Source: Hevea brasiliensis
Lineage: Eukaryota; Streptophyta; Magnoliopsida; Malpighiales; Euphorbiaceae
Length of the DNA stretch: 64,000 nt
NCBI RefSeq assembly: GCF_030052815.1
Contig: NC_079499.1
Coordinates: forward strand, 101,590,480-101,654,479
Reading direction: 5' to 3'
Within the stretch, counting starts at the first letter, position 1, and the number at the start of each line of letters is the position of its first letter. This document shows positions 49,516-63,600 of this stretch, piece by piece. A program made the position numbers and the translations under genes. The notes under the pieces were generated by a model. The model was given only the letters and a program-made list of their open reading frames with translations, was not told the DNA's origin and searched no databases.

Positions 49516-50990
49516 CTAAAATCACTTTCACAATCCTTAACAAAACATAAAAATTCAACACGCAAGCAGCCACTTGTGATCTGACAGTGAAGCATACAAC
49601 AATGGTAAGAGACCCCCATAATAAATTAAAATTACACACCAAATGTACCATGTCAGAAAAAGCAACCCAACGTTGAAAAAGCATGGATTGCTTAGCTGCA
49701 GAACCAATTTAATATCCTAGGAAATGAAACAGAAAGGTTTTTTTTTTCTCTCTTTTTTTTTTTTTTTTTTTGGGGTTGTTGTTAAGCATAGTACTGCAAT
49801 ATCAATGGAAAATATAATTTTAAAATAAAATACAACAACAAAAACATCAAATATAGATAATCTCTAACACTATGTTTTAGATCATGGTTTCATAATATAT
49901 CGTAAGGTTTTCCTCCTTGTTTGTTTTGTTTATTCTTGAAAAAAGATGATTTTGGATTGTAAAATGATGATTTCCTAACCATCACTTCACCATAGGTTTC
50001 AATCCATCAAATCAGTGGTTCGAGATGATTTAAAATTTTTATATTAACATTTTATCCTCATACAATTTCTAAAATTTTAATTATTATCGTATTCTTTAAA
50101 CTATTTAGATATTTAAAACATTAACAACGGTGGGTATTTTAGTAATCTTTATATTTATTTTACTGAACCATACCATACCCATCTTTCCAAACATGTTAAA
50201 AATAAAAACTAGACTATACAATAGTATACATTAATAAATTAATAACCACGTTGCCCTCAATCCCATTGTAAAAACATGAAAATTTTCAAATGCATGTTAA
50301 AAGAAAAACATACCAATATCACTCAAACCAGTTTCACTTTGGGAATTGAGAAATTCAGCAAAAAACCAAGAACATTATTCACTGACAAGCATTAGACACT
50401 TAATTCAACAACAAATCACAGCCGAATTACCAAAAAAAGAAAAAGCGATTAAACATAATTTAAGCGATAACTCACTGGAATATTTGATTAGCAGCTCGCA
50501 ATCACCCAAAAGGCTCACAACAGAATGGGATATGTGTGAAACCCTAATTTCACAACATAAAATCCACCGTCAGACGTATAGAAACAAAAGCAGCAAGAAA
50601 AACAACAGAAGCCCACAACAAAAGACAGGCCAAACAGTAATTTATCGCAGCCCCCAAACAACAAAAGACCCAACAATCTGCGTCTCGGAGCTGCTCTGAT
50701 TCCTGAAAACAAAATGAACAAAACCAACTAAAACTAAGAAAACATGAGAATCAAATGTACAAGAGGGGAAAAGCAACAAAGGTTTCTAGAGATACGAAAA
50801 TGAAAAAAAGAAACAGCTTCCGTTGGATTTTTTTTTCTCTTCCTTTTATCCAATACAGGAATTTTTTTTTTTTTTTTAGGGAGAAAATATGAAAAAATGA
50901 AATTAGGGTTTCTTTGTTTTTTTTTTTGGTTGCAGAGTTGGCTTGTGTTGTCGAAAAATAAATTGTAAGAATGGGTACTCTGAGCCCTGC
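49516..50990 (-). other. Probable 5' UTR and first intron of Acinus
   Basis: On the minus strand the sequence TTTTAG followed by CTGGAAAAGG precedes the ATG at 49505 and looks like an acceptor at 49515/49516, so the gene probably has a non-coding first exon upstream. A GC-richer block at about 50500-50720 and the stretch near 50930-50990 are candidates for that exon and the promoter. The donor was not placed. Nothing else is recognised. Confidence 0.4.
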
Positions 50991-53580
50991 GTCTTGAAAT
51001 ACTGATTTCCCTTGTGCAATACCGATTATGCCCTGATGGATAGCCAGATGCGGTGAGATAAATTTTCTCGGTAATCAATAATTTTGTTAATTTTGTCATT
51101 TCAGTAATTGTAATTTAATTTATTTCTATAAAATTACTATTTTTTGTTTTTTATATATTAATAATTATTAAATTAAAATCCGATAAAATTTTCCTTCTTT
51201 ATGTTATCAATCACTCAAATAAAAATGCAGTAATATCTATGGTAAAAATCATATATCACGTGTTTAAGTGGCTTTAAATAGTAAAAGAATTATATTATTG
51301 CAAATTTAGATTAAAAAAATAATTAAAAAAATATTATTTTTTAATACTCTAATATATGAAATAATTAAGCAGACTGTATACGTAATAGAATAATAAACTT
51401 CTAAAATTTTAATGTTTATCAATTTTGAATTAAATCTTTTTTAACTTTATTTTTCCTTATCATCTTCCTATTTTTTTAGAGTCATATGGTATATTATTAA
51501 TCAAGATAATTTGAATAATTCAATCAAATAATTGGAATAATTCAAATTGTATAATTATAGTTTAATAATTATACATTGATGGAAAATTTTTATTAAAAAT
51601 AATAAGTAATAAATTTTTTGCTTTTTTTTTAATGTTCAATATGTTATCATGTTTGGATTTTAATAATTATTAATTTTATAAGTTGATAATTTTTATAGTT
51701 ATTTTATTTAAAATAAAATAGGACTATTTTATTTCAAAAATATTTATATTTTTAGATAAACTAATATATTTTTGTATAATAATTATTTTCTAACAACTTT
51801 CATAAATTAATAAAAATAATTACACTTTATAAGTATATAGTTTTTATAAATGATATAATAAAATATTATTTTAAATTAAAAATAGTGAGATTATTTTTTC
51901 TTATTAAAATCAAATAATTCAGTTCATTGTAAATTTAATATATATATATATATATGTTTTAAAGTATATATTTTATTTTTATTAATTTAATATATTTTTG
52001 TAAAGTAATTATTTTATAAAAATTAAAAAATATTCTACATAAATTTACGTAAATAAACGTAAAATTTTGTGAAACTTAGATTTTAAAATAAAATTATTTA
52101 TTTATATTAAAAAAATAATCATAAAATTATCATAGAAATGACAATTATAATTCAATCAATTAATTTTTTTTAATTAATTTATATTAATTTCGGTTAATTT
52201 TTAATTTCCTAAATTTTCTCATCAGCCCTCGAGACCTACGTTGCCCGTTTAAGCTTGAAGTGGGACCACTTCAAGCTAAATTGGGCTTAATTGTTATAAG
52301 TTAAGGGAAAAAAAAATTGGAATTAATTTTTCATTTTAGTGTTTATACACATGATGCTTGTGATAGGAATGGAGTAAAGAAAATTAAGTTAATGAGATAA
52401 AAAAAATATTTTACTTAATTATAAGAGAAAAAATATTATAGATAATAATAATTTATCTAATAAGAAAAAAATGTAAAATTTCAATATATAATAATATAGA
52501 GTAGAAAAAAAATTATAAAATAATAAATTCTCACTATAATATTAAATTTATAATTATACTTGATGAATTTACATTTTGTGTTGTATAATTAATTTATTGT
52601 TAATGTTATTAAATTTGAGAGAATATTTTGACAAAAGTCAACAAGATGATATAATTATTTTTATATTTAACAGTTAAATCAGTAGTTATCTTTACCGAAC
52701 GTTTCTGCTTTTAACAACTATATAAACAACTAATCATTAACACTTAATATCTAATAATTAACAATTAATAAAACAGTTGACAGCTATTAAAATTGTTAAC
52801 GGTTACTAAAACAGCTAATATTATTAAATATAGCTTTAGTAAATAAATTTTTAATTTTTTAGATTTTATTATTAATTTTAAAATATTAAAATAATAGATG
52901 TCTAAGGTAAAGTGATCAATGTATTTAAATTTATTAAATATAATAATATTTTCAAATATTTAATGGGATCAAAAATTATTTTAACGAGTCATATAAATAA
53001 CTTTCCATAATAATATATATGAAAAATTTCTAAAAAAAAATGAGTATGCCAATTGACTCCACTATATATTGATCAAATATTTTATTATGCTGTTATTATT
53101 TAATTTTTAATGTTTTATCACATATATAATTTAATTTATTTTTCAATTATTTTACTAATAGATATATTTTTAAGGTATTTTTTTAATTAAACATGTCAAT
53201 TATTTATTAGCCATTTATAAACACTTTATTCAAACACGTAATTATTTAAAATTTTAAATACTTATAAATTTAAATTAACTTATAAATACTATGTGCTTAT
53301 AAACTAATTTTAATAAGTTAAAATCAAACACCTTCAAAGTCTTATTAATTTCCCTATTGGTTGGTCTTCCTACATCTTAAGAAGCAAAGGAGTATAAGAG
53401 TCTCAAACTCTCTATCTACCTCTTCAAACATTATTCACCTTTATGAGAAAACGGAGAAATATATATCGTTGTATAGTCATTAGTTGTAATTAGTCAATTA
53501 CGCTTTTTTAAATAAAAAATAATATATTTTCTATATTCTACCCATTGAGTGGAAAAATCTTTTTTTTTCTTCATGCATCA

Positions 53581-53631
<51 letters not shown>

Positions 53632-54550
53632 TTATTATCAATCTAAATAATTTATTTTTAATGGAACCAAGGGATAGATTTAAGGTGATCATAAAAATTG
53701 AAATTAATATATCTTAAAAGAACCTAAAAAAAAATTAAATTATAGCATTTGAAAAAATATTATGTACTTTAATTTTAATAATGTCACACTTTGACTTTTA
53801 AATTTCTTTCGGTTCATCTCTATTATTTAATTTTAAAAAAGGAAAAAAATAATTTATCTATAAGCAAGTAAAATTTTCCTTTAAAATATCACATAGCACT
53901 TATTATTTGTATTGTCATATGGCCTTTACTATTTATAAATAAACTTATTTATATGTTAAGTTTTTTTTAACAAGTATTTATTTTATTTTAATTATATTTA
54001 TTATTATTATTATTATTATCATCTTAATTTTTATAATTTAAATAACTATTTTATATTAATATTTAATATTTTCTTAAATTTTTTAAAATCTATTGAAGTA
54101 ATTTTTATCATATATATTAAAAGGTGATTTTAGACTTATGTTAAAAATTACTGATAAAAAAAGAAATTAAATGATTTTTTTTGGAATAATTTACTAAAAA
54201 CATTAATTAAATAAAAGAATTAGAAGAGATAACAATATTTTAAAAGTTTTTTCATTTTTTATATTTGATTAATAAAAAATTATTTGTTAAAAATATTAAT
54301 TAATTAAATATTTTAAAATTATAAAAGAAATTCGGCATACGGCTACCAAAGTTTAATTTATACATCGTGTTGGATATATAATTGGAGGTAATATACAGAA
54401 GGATCCTCTTCCACCATCTGGCCAGCTCCCTCTGTTGCGGCAGCAGCCGGAACGCGATCGTCTCACTGCTAAACATCTCACTATTACGAACAGTGGCCCC
54501 AATCCAATCAACCGCCTATACCTTATTTTAATGCCTGTAGCCTAAAACCA
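50991..54550. other. AT-rich intergenic region between divergent Acinus and MIC60
   Basis: About 3.5 kb of AT-rich DNA with no credible coding frame. It contains (AAT)n at 53583-53632 and short TA runs. The two flanking genes diverge, so both promoters face into this region, but no shared bidirectional promoter is apparent because the starts are about 3.5-4 kb apart. Confidence 0.6.
53583..53632. repeat. (AAT)n microsatellite
   Basis: About 16 AAT units in intergenic DNA. Confidence 0.9.
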
Positions 54551-54668
54551 AGACCATCTTTATTCTTTGTTCTCTCTTATCGATTGGACATTTCCTCTCT
54601 CTCTCAGTCATTCAATCAAACACTTGCCGAGTCGCGCCCCTTCGTTTGCAAGATAAACTCTCTTTACA

Positions 54669-57600
54669 ATGTTTCGAAGGTGTGGACTTTGCCTTTTACA
54701 GCTACTAGTGTACCATTTCATTCTTTAATTACCATATCAGATTTTGTCTTTGAGTTATACAACTTGTGTTCTAGGGCTTCCCCTTCTTAATTGAACGTTA
54801 ATATCATTGTCGAGCTTCAGCGGATGATAATTCTTCATGGGATTCTTTTTTCAGGTCGATCTTGGAATTATCGTCTCGTCAAACAGTGAGGAGGATCCCG
54901 AGGCGGGTTACATCTCAGGCATGTAATTTGACTGACCCATTGTTCTTACATACTTTCATTTGGACAGATTACTTATTTTATGCCTGGAATTGTTTGTTTA
55001 GTTGCGTGTGAGATGTAATTATTGAGTGGAGGATATAAATTTTTTACTATAATTTGTTCTGTAACTCTGTACTGGCATTTAGTAAAATTTAATTTATGGA
55101 ACTTGAGATTATGACAATGGCTATGTGGTTTAGTGCGGGAAATTAAAAATGAATGTGGAAGGAACTTAGGTTTGCACTATTTGTATATATGCTTTTGTTT
55201 TGATTAGCTTCGTTATTTGGTTAATGATCAACTCTCATGTACTGTTATTGGGTGGGGGTGTGATACAACCGCAGCCTGTACCGTCATTTCTTTCTTCAAG
55301 GAAGGAATTTTCAACGTCATTCCAGAAAAATGCACCCCCAAAAGCTGATTCCAGTGGTAAACCACCTGAATCAAAGAGCAGTTTACCAAAAGTTCTCCTG
55401 GGAACCGCCATTGTTTCTGGTGCTGCTCTGTTAGCATACCAATCAGGTTATTTAGACCAATTTATTGCTAAAGAGCAGCAAAGCTCCGCTAAGGTTGGCA
55501 ATGATGATAAAGAGGTAAAGGAAACCCAACATTTCGGAGAGCACGTGACTGTTACCATTAGTGAAGAACCTGGCAAGTTGAGTCACGGTTTGGAGCAGAC
55601 TGGAGAAAAGGTTGAAAATCAGATAGATCTTCCTCAAGTTGAAGCTCAGCAGAAGGCTGAAACTCGCATAGATCTTCCTCATGTTGAAACTAAGCACAAG
55701 GATGGAACTCACAGAGATCTTTCTCAGGTTCAAGCTGAGGGGAGGATTGAATCACAGACAGACATTCATCATCATGAAGCCTTGAAGGAAACACCAGGTA
55801 TAAACCAGTCTTACATTCAAGAAAAATCTGATGTGGTAGTAACAGAAGATGAATCAATTGCTGTTAAGGAGAAACAAGTGCCAGAATTTTCTCAAAGTAT
55901 AAATACTGAACATAGTCTTGACAAGGTCAAGGAAAAATCCGAATCAAATACTACTAGTGAAACGAGTGAGGGAGTTCAAGTTACACAAGAACAAACTCGG
56001 GTCAAGTTGGTTCCTGAAGAGGGTGAAACAAAAACAGTGCCGCAGCATCTCGCTACAGAAGACAGATCAGAGGTACTCAGATAGTAATTTCTAATGCTCT
56101 TTTTGGCTTCATATTTCTTTAAAATGTAACATCTATGAATATTGTTGCATTGTAAGAACTATCATTTTGCTTTAAAAAAAACGAGTGGCACCTTTCATTG
56201 CCCTATACAGCCCTATACAGAAGATGGCACAGGCAGTAGATTGTAGTATAGACTGTTGTATCTACCAGGAAAGGTTGGGCTATGTCTCATGTTCATTCTC
56301 CTGGAAAAATAAATAAATAAATAGAAGGAGAGTAAGAAATGAAGATGATATATTATTTGTTGTTGTATTTCTATTGGTTTACATTGTCAGAAAACATTGC
56401 ATTTCCTTTTAACTTAAGTGGAGAAATGTTTCATGAGGCTTTTTCAATAGAGAAACCAGATAAACCAAATCCTGATTTGTATTTGCATCCCTAATAATGA
56501 TTGGGGTATGCATGATGCATCTATCATGAAAATTATGATAATGGTGATGATTCCTGGCTTTTGCACTTTCGTACAAAATGAGTATAAAAAATTGTTTGTG
56601 GTTTTCCTCTATTGCAGGCTGCAGTGGGTAAAGGTACGGAAGCAGCAAGTTTACTTGATGCATACAATCTCAAGGATAGGGCTGAAGAAAGCATTGCAAT
56701 GGAGGGGCCAGAAGAAGAGGTCATTTTAAGCATCCTCAACTTTTTTGTGCATTTTATTATTATACTGTGTAAAGAACTTTCAATTACACAAATGGAAACA
56801 CAAAATGAAAGCAACACTAAATTTTGGTTCCTTGAAATAATAGGCTCTTGTTAGTGCCGTAGAGGAATTGAATGATAGCTATATAACAAAAGATGGAAAG
56901 ATGGTTATGAGTTTTCTTGAAGCAATTCATGCAGCTGAAAAGAGGCAAGCTGAGTTAGATGCCCATGCCTTTGCTGAGGAGAAAAAAGCATTGAAGGTTT
57001 GATTATTTTATAGCCTTGAGAAATGAACTGCTCAGGTTGTTAATGCATAATCTACAATTTTCTCTCCATTAATGTGTTCCTTGGTATAGCCAACTTTTTG
57101 TTATGTTTTTAGTTAGCTTAATGATCCTATATTTTGAACCTTACCTGGATTTTCAATTGAATCCAATTATTTTAATTTTATCCAATTGATCCGTAAACTT
57201 TTGAATTAGTATCAATCTTATCCAAATCCAATGGCAAAGGACGTGGACCATTCTCAACATGGCAACTGGTGTTGCATTAAAATTATTGTATGTGTGTGCT
57301 GATGTGCAATATGCATTAAAAATAATATTCTATTTCAAGAAAAATTATATATATATATATAGAAAATGCAAAATCAGCAAGATTTTTTTTTTAATGCCAT
57401 ATTAAGCACCATATCAATTATGGCACATCCCCTTCAGCTGTTGGATAAAATTAATACTAATTTGGAAGTTTATGACTAAATTGATAAAATTAAAAGAATT
57501 GGACAGAATTGAAAATGGGAGCAAAGTTCAGGATTTTTTAGACCATTAGATATTTTTAGTTCTACTAATCTTTTCACTCCCATTCAGGAGAAGTACGAAA

Positions 57601-60600
57601 AGGAATTGAGAGATTTAAGAGCTAGGGAACTTATGCGTGCTGAAGAGGCAGCAATACTTGATAAGGTTGTACAGAATTCTAGCTGCTTGCTCATAATTTT
57701 CTTGTTGTGAATGATGGCAACTGTTGAATGAGCCTAGCCTTCACGCATATGCAAACTCTGCAACTCCTTCCCACCAATTCAGTACTGTAAACTCATTAGA
57801 ACTTCTATCATTTCAGGAAATAAAAAGAGAGAGAGCAAAAGCAGCAGCTGCCATCAGAACACTTCAGGAAAAGATGGAAGAAAAACTCAAGATGGAACTT
57901 GAACAGAAGGTATGCATTTTTGTTTTTTGGTTCTGTTAAAAGTATCATATGCCTCTATTCCAGCACTTGACAACTGATTAACTTAAGTTGCCATTCTGTT
58001 ATAATTGCAGAAAAATGAAGCGGAAATGAATCTGAAAAAGTTTCAGGACCTGGCAAAAGCAGAATTAGCTGCAGCAATCGCGAGTGAGAAGGCAGCACAG
58101 ATTGAAAAAATGGCTGAAGCAAATCTCAATGTAAGATATTTTTTAAAGTCATATGGAAATAGAATTTCACATTATATGTTAATACATGAGTTTAAAATAA
58201 TTAATGCAAATTTCGACTTCTGTATTACTAGAAAATTTTCAATAGTTTTGTTGTGGTTGAGAAGATAATAAAAAAGTCTGATCCATTGTTGAGGTGGAAC
58301 CTTTTAAAGGTTTATAATCAAGGTAATTATTGAAGGCTTGCACTGGATTGCAAAATTTTAAAGTATTGGCCAAAACTAAAACACACACCAAAACCTTCTG
58401 CACTATTGGTCATTAACAGACAAGATGTTGGTGACATGAATGCATGATAAAAGGTAGGCATATTTTCTTCCTTTGGCAAACAAAACTTCCTTGTTTTTCT
58501 TTTACGTGTATAAAAGAAAAGGCAATTAAAAGGGCACCAAGAGAGTGCAAGCTCTCTCTCTATTATTATTAACTTCAAATTTTACTGAGATAATTCCTTT
58601 TTGAATATCAGAGATTGAAAAAAATAAAACAAGTTTCCATGGGAAGGTATTGGAAATAATATTCAAACCAAGTCTTATATAACTAGCATTTGCAATCCGC
58701 AAATTAGAAATTTGTGTTTTGAGGGATTAATATGATTTCAATCAACCACTAGCTTACATTCTATACTTTTGCTAATTAATTACACCAACAGCAAGATTAT
58801 GACAAAACTAAGTTTGGGATATTCTCCTTAGCATGTGTGGAATATTAGCTACTAATAAGAGTTCATATTTGAGTGCATTTTATAAGGAGTAGTTTGTCAC
58901 AAGCATGAATTGCTCCCCACATGGAGCTATTAACTTATATGCTTGGCAGAGTTCAACATTGAACCTCAAACATGTTTATTTCATTTCAAGTGACAATGAG
59001 GCTTATTACTGTGATAAGTAACTCATAACTTGCATTATGTTTGTATATATATATTTATTTTGCTTCTTATTAGTTTTTATTTATTGACTTTTTTCAATCA
59101 ATAACCAAGTAGCACAATGCATTTCTCTATAACGCAAGTTATTTAGTTTCTTATACTTTTGTAGATTAATGCTTTGTGTATGGCATTCTATGCACGATCT
59201 GAAGAGGCTCGTCAAATTCATTCTGTTCACAAGCTTGCTTTGGTAATACTCTTGTTCTCTTTTTCTTAGACAATTGTTACTTTTTAGTATGCATGTAAAC
59301 ACACCTGTCCTCTTTAGTGGAGTGTACAAGATGTGATCTTTTCTAATTTCTGACCTAACCATTTTTTTTTTTTTTGGTCTAGCCAGCAAATTGACATCCT
59401 CTATGTTGATTGCAGGGAGCACTTGCATTAGAAGATGCACTTTCCAAAGGACTTCCAATTCAGCAAGAGCTAGATTCTCTGAATGCCTATCTAGAAGGCA
59501 TCAATAAAGACTCTCTTGTACATTTGGTTTTATCAACCCTCCCCGAAGAAACTCGATATCATGGTACTGATACTTTGTTACAATTGAATCAGAAGGTAAG
59601 TTACTTGAATGTTCCACTGTTAAAATATATGCTTGTAAGTGTTTAAGCATAGCCAAGTTTATATCATATCTCACCTCTTAAGAGGAAGTTGAACTGTCAA
59701 CTCAACTCAACTCAACTAAGCCTTTATCCCAAAAATTTGGGGTCGGCTATATGGATTCGCTTTTTCCACTCTGAACGATTTTGGGTTAAATCCTCAGAAA
59801 TGTGTAATGCTTCGAAGTCATGTTGTACTACTCTCCTCCAAGTCAATTTAGGTCTACCCCTTTTTTTCTTTCTATCCTCTAACCTAATGTGCTCTACTTG
59901 TCTAACTGGAGCCTCCGTATGTCTACGCTTCACATGACCAAACCACCTTAATCTCCCTTCTCTCAACTTATTTTCAATTGGCACCACTCCTACCTTTTCT
60001 CTAATACTTTCATTACGGACTTTATCTAGTCTAGTATGGCCACTCATCCACCTTAACATTCTCATCTCTGCAACTCTTATCTTAGATGCATACGACTCTT
60101 TCAGTGCCCAACACTCACTACCATATAACATAGCCGGTCGTATGGGTCATGCGGTAAAATTTTCCTTTTAATTTATTGGGAATCTTACGATCACATAAAA
60201 CTCCCGTGCACGTCTCCACTTTAACCATCCCGCTTTAATCCTATGACTAACATCCTCCTCACATCCCCATCTACTTGAAGGATGAGCCTAGATATTTAAA
60301 GTGATTACTTTGGGACAGTACCACTCCATTCAAACTAACTCCTTCCCTATCACCGGTTTGACCTTCACCGAACTTGCAATGCATGTATTACATCTTCGTT
60401 CTACTTAACTTAAAACCCTTTGACTCTAGAGTACTTCTCCAAAGTTCTAGTTTCCTATTGACTCCTTCTCGTGTCTCATCTATCAGAACAATATCATCCA
60501 CAAACATCATGCACCAAGGAATACTCTCTTGTATATGTTTCAGTTCATCTAAAACTAATGTAAAAGGTAAGGGCTTATGGTGATCCTTGGTGTAATCCAA

Positions 60601-63600
60601 TTGAGATCGGAAAATCTCTTGTGTCCCCTCCCGCACACAATAGTAGTTGCTCCTTCATACATATCTTTCAATACTTGTATGTACCTAATAGATACCCTCT
60701 TTTGTTCTAACACATTCCATAAGACTTCTCTTGGAACACTATCATAAGCCTTCTCCAAATCAATAAAAACCATGTGTAGATCTTTCTTCACATCTCTATA
60801 TTTCTCCATCAAGCTTCTAATGAGAAAGATCGCTTCCATAGTTGAGCAATAGGGCATGAAACCAAATTGATTGAGAGAGATAGAAGTATCATGACGTAGT
60901 CGATGCTCCACAACTCTCTCCCACAACTTCATAGTATGGCTCATGAGTTTAATTCCCCTATAGTTTGAGCAACTCTGTATGTCTCCCTTATTTTTAAAAA
61001 TAGGTACTAAAATACTCTTCCTCCATTCATCAGGCATTTTCTTTGAGTTTAGAATCTTATTAAATAATTTAGTTCACCATGCCACTCCCATATCTCCCAA
61101 ATACTTCCACACTTCAATTGGTATTTCATCGGGTCCACAGGCTTTACCCACTTTCATTCTCTTAAGTGCTTCCTTTACTTCTAAAGATCTAATCCTTCTA
61201 GTATAATTTACATTCTTTTCTATTGTTCTATAATCTATATTCACGCTATTTCCATTTTGACTATTATTAAAGAGATCATTAAAATAATTTCTCCATCTTT
61301 CTTTAATGTCCTCATCTTTCACCAACACTTTTCCTTCTTTATCCTTAATGCACCTAACTTGATTGAGGTCTTGACATTTCCTTTCTCTACTCCTTGCTAA
61401 TCTATAAATATCTTTCTCCCCTTCTTTAGTTCCAAGTTTCTCATATAACTTTTCAAAGGCCTGTGCTCTTGCTTGACTAACTGCCTTTTTTGCCTCTTTC
61501 TTTGCTATCTTGTATTGTTCATATGCCTAATTATTATCACATTTAGGTAATTTCTTATACCATTCCTTTTTTCTTTCTTGCCTTTTGTACTTCCTCATTC
61601 CACCACCATCTCTCTTTTGAGGGTGGTCCATGTCCTTTAGACTCTCCAAGTACTTTTCTAGCTACTTCTCTAATCTTTGATGCCATCTGTATCCACATAT
61701 CATTGGCCTCCATATCTAGCTTCCATACTTCGGACTCGAGAAGCTCATTTTTGAACTTCAATTTCTTTACTCATCTAAACTACCACCACTTTGTTCGAGC
61801 TATACGAGTTCTTCTGGCCGTACATGACTTTTTCCTCAACTTGACATCCAAGACCACCAACCGATGTTGACTTGTTAAAGCCTCTCCTGGAATGATCTTG
61901 CAATCCTTGCATAGAGCTCTATTTGTCTTCCTGGTTAAGAGGAAGTAGATTTGGCTTCTATGTTGCCCACATTTGAAAGTCACTAAATGCGAACTGTTTT
62001 TATAAAGTAGGTATTTGCTAGTATTAGGTCGTATGCCATAGAAAAATCCAGATGCTTTTACCTCCTCATTTCATTGCCAAAACCAAACCTCCATGAACAT
62101 TCTCATAACCTTGTCTATCACTTCCTACATGTCCATTCAAATCTCCACCAATGAAAACATTCTCTTCATTCGGTATGCTTTGCATTAAATCATCCATATC
62201 TTCCCAAAACCTTTGTTTACTCTCACTGTCTAGTCCTATTTGTGGGGCATAAGCACTAACTATATTTATTGTTTCCCCTTCTAATACTAGCTTTACTAGT
62301 ATAATTCTATCTCCTACTCTTTCACATTTCTGCGTCTTTCAATGTTCTGTCTATGATTATACCCACTCCGTTCTTGTTTCTCTCCTTTCCGGTAAACCAC
62401 AATTTATACCCTGAATTACCCACTTCCTCACTTTTCTCTCCTACCCATTTAGTCTCCTGAATGCAAGCAATATTCACCATTCTCCTTTCCAAGGTATCCA
62501 CAAGCTCCATTAATTTTCCTGTAAGTGATCCAACATTCCAAGTACCAACCCCTCCTCCTCCTATCCCCTCTCCTTCCTAATCCTATGGTCTCCTTCTATG
62601 ATATCTTCTATTGTTTTCTATGTCTATCTTGTGTTCTGTTCCACTATTTGTTCTACTATCTGTCCTATGGACTAACTTCTTACCACACACCATGATGTGG
62701 GAACCCTTGAGCGCCTACACCCTTGCATATTTATCACTACACCCGGGCTCCGATGTAGCGCGTCGTTAGTAGAGGACGCCCCAACGTTTATATCTTTTGA
62801 ATCCATATCATAGGGTGTGACGAAATTTTTACGCTGGTTGTCACCTACCGCAACCCTCCTCCTTCCAATAAATAAATAAAAAGCCACTAACTGCTGTTAT
62901 GCCACATTGTCATTCTTACAGATTGACTCTTGTCATCTTTACAACCTATGGTTAAATTTTGTTTCCCTACTATTTTCATTGGAATAGAGCATAAAATGCT
63001 GCCCTTCTCTACCTATTATAAGTTAATGTGATGATTATTTAACAAGTAATTTATAGTTTCTAATGTGCCAATTTTAATGTGCTCTGTTATGATATAGATT
63101 TGAACATTAATGTTCTTATTAGAAATAATGCTTGATTTCCTAATTTACCAATTCAGAAGGTATTATTGTTATTATCATTGTTGTTGTTGTTTTTGACTAA
63201 TCTCCATTTTTCTGCAGTTCAATGCCTTGAAAGGGACGCTACGGCACTACATTCTGATCCCACCTGGTGGTGGTGGCATATTGGCACATGCTATGGCACG
63301 CATTGCATCCTGGTTGAGGGTATTTGAAATAAGCTTTTAGCTTCCAAAAAGATTATTTATTTAACCCATTTACTGGAATACACTTCATGAGGCAGCTCTT
63401 AACTGTTTAAGTAACTCAGGATTAAAGTAATGTTTGAGTTGTCTTGAGAATTGCTTTGGCTTTTGTGCAGTTTAAGGAAGTTGATCCATCTGGTGATGGG
63501 ATTGAATCTGTTATTAGTAGAGTTGAGAGTTTCCTAGCTGAGGGAAAGCTTGCTGAAGCAGCTGAGGCTCTTCAAGAAGGACTCAGAGGCAGCGTGGCAG

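Noticed and set aside
49466..49684. N-terminal extension of the Acinus frame to 49619 and an overlapping 72-residue frame
   Set aside because: A splice acceptor-like TTTTAG sits just before the conserved MSSKYPTI start, and the extension looks like intron or UTR translation.
55200..55274. MIC60 exon 3 extended upstream to 55200
   Set aside because: The first 25 codons lack conserved sequence and follow a non-ATG start. A CCGCAG acceptor at 55274 joins in frame to the presequence exons.
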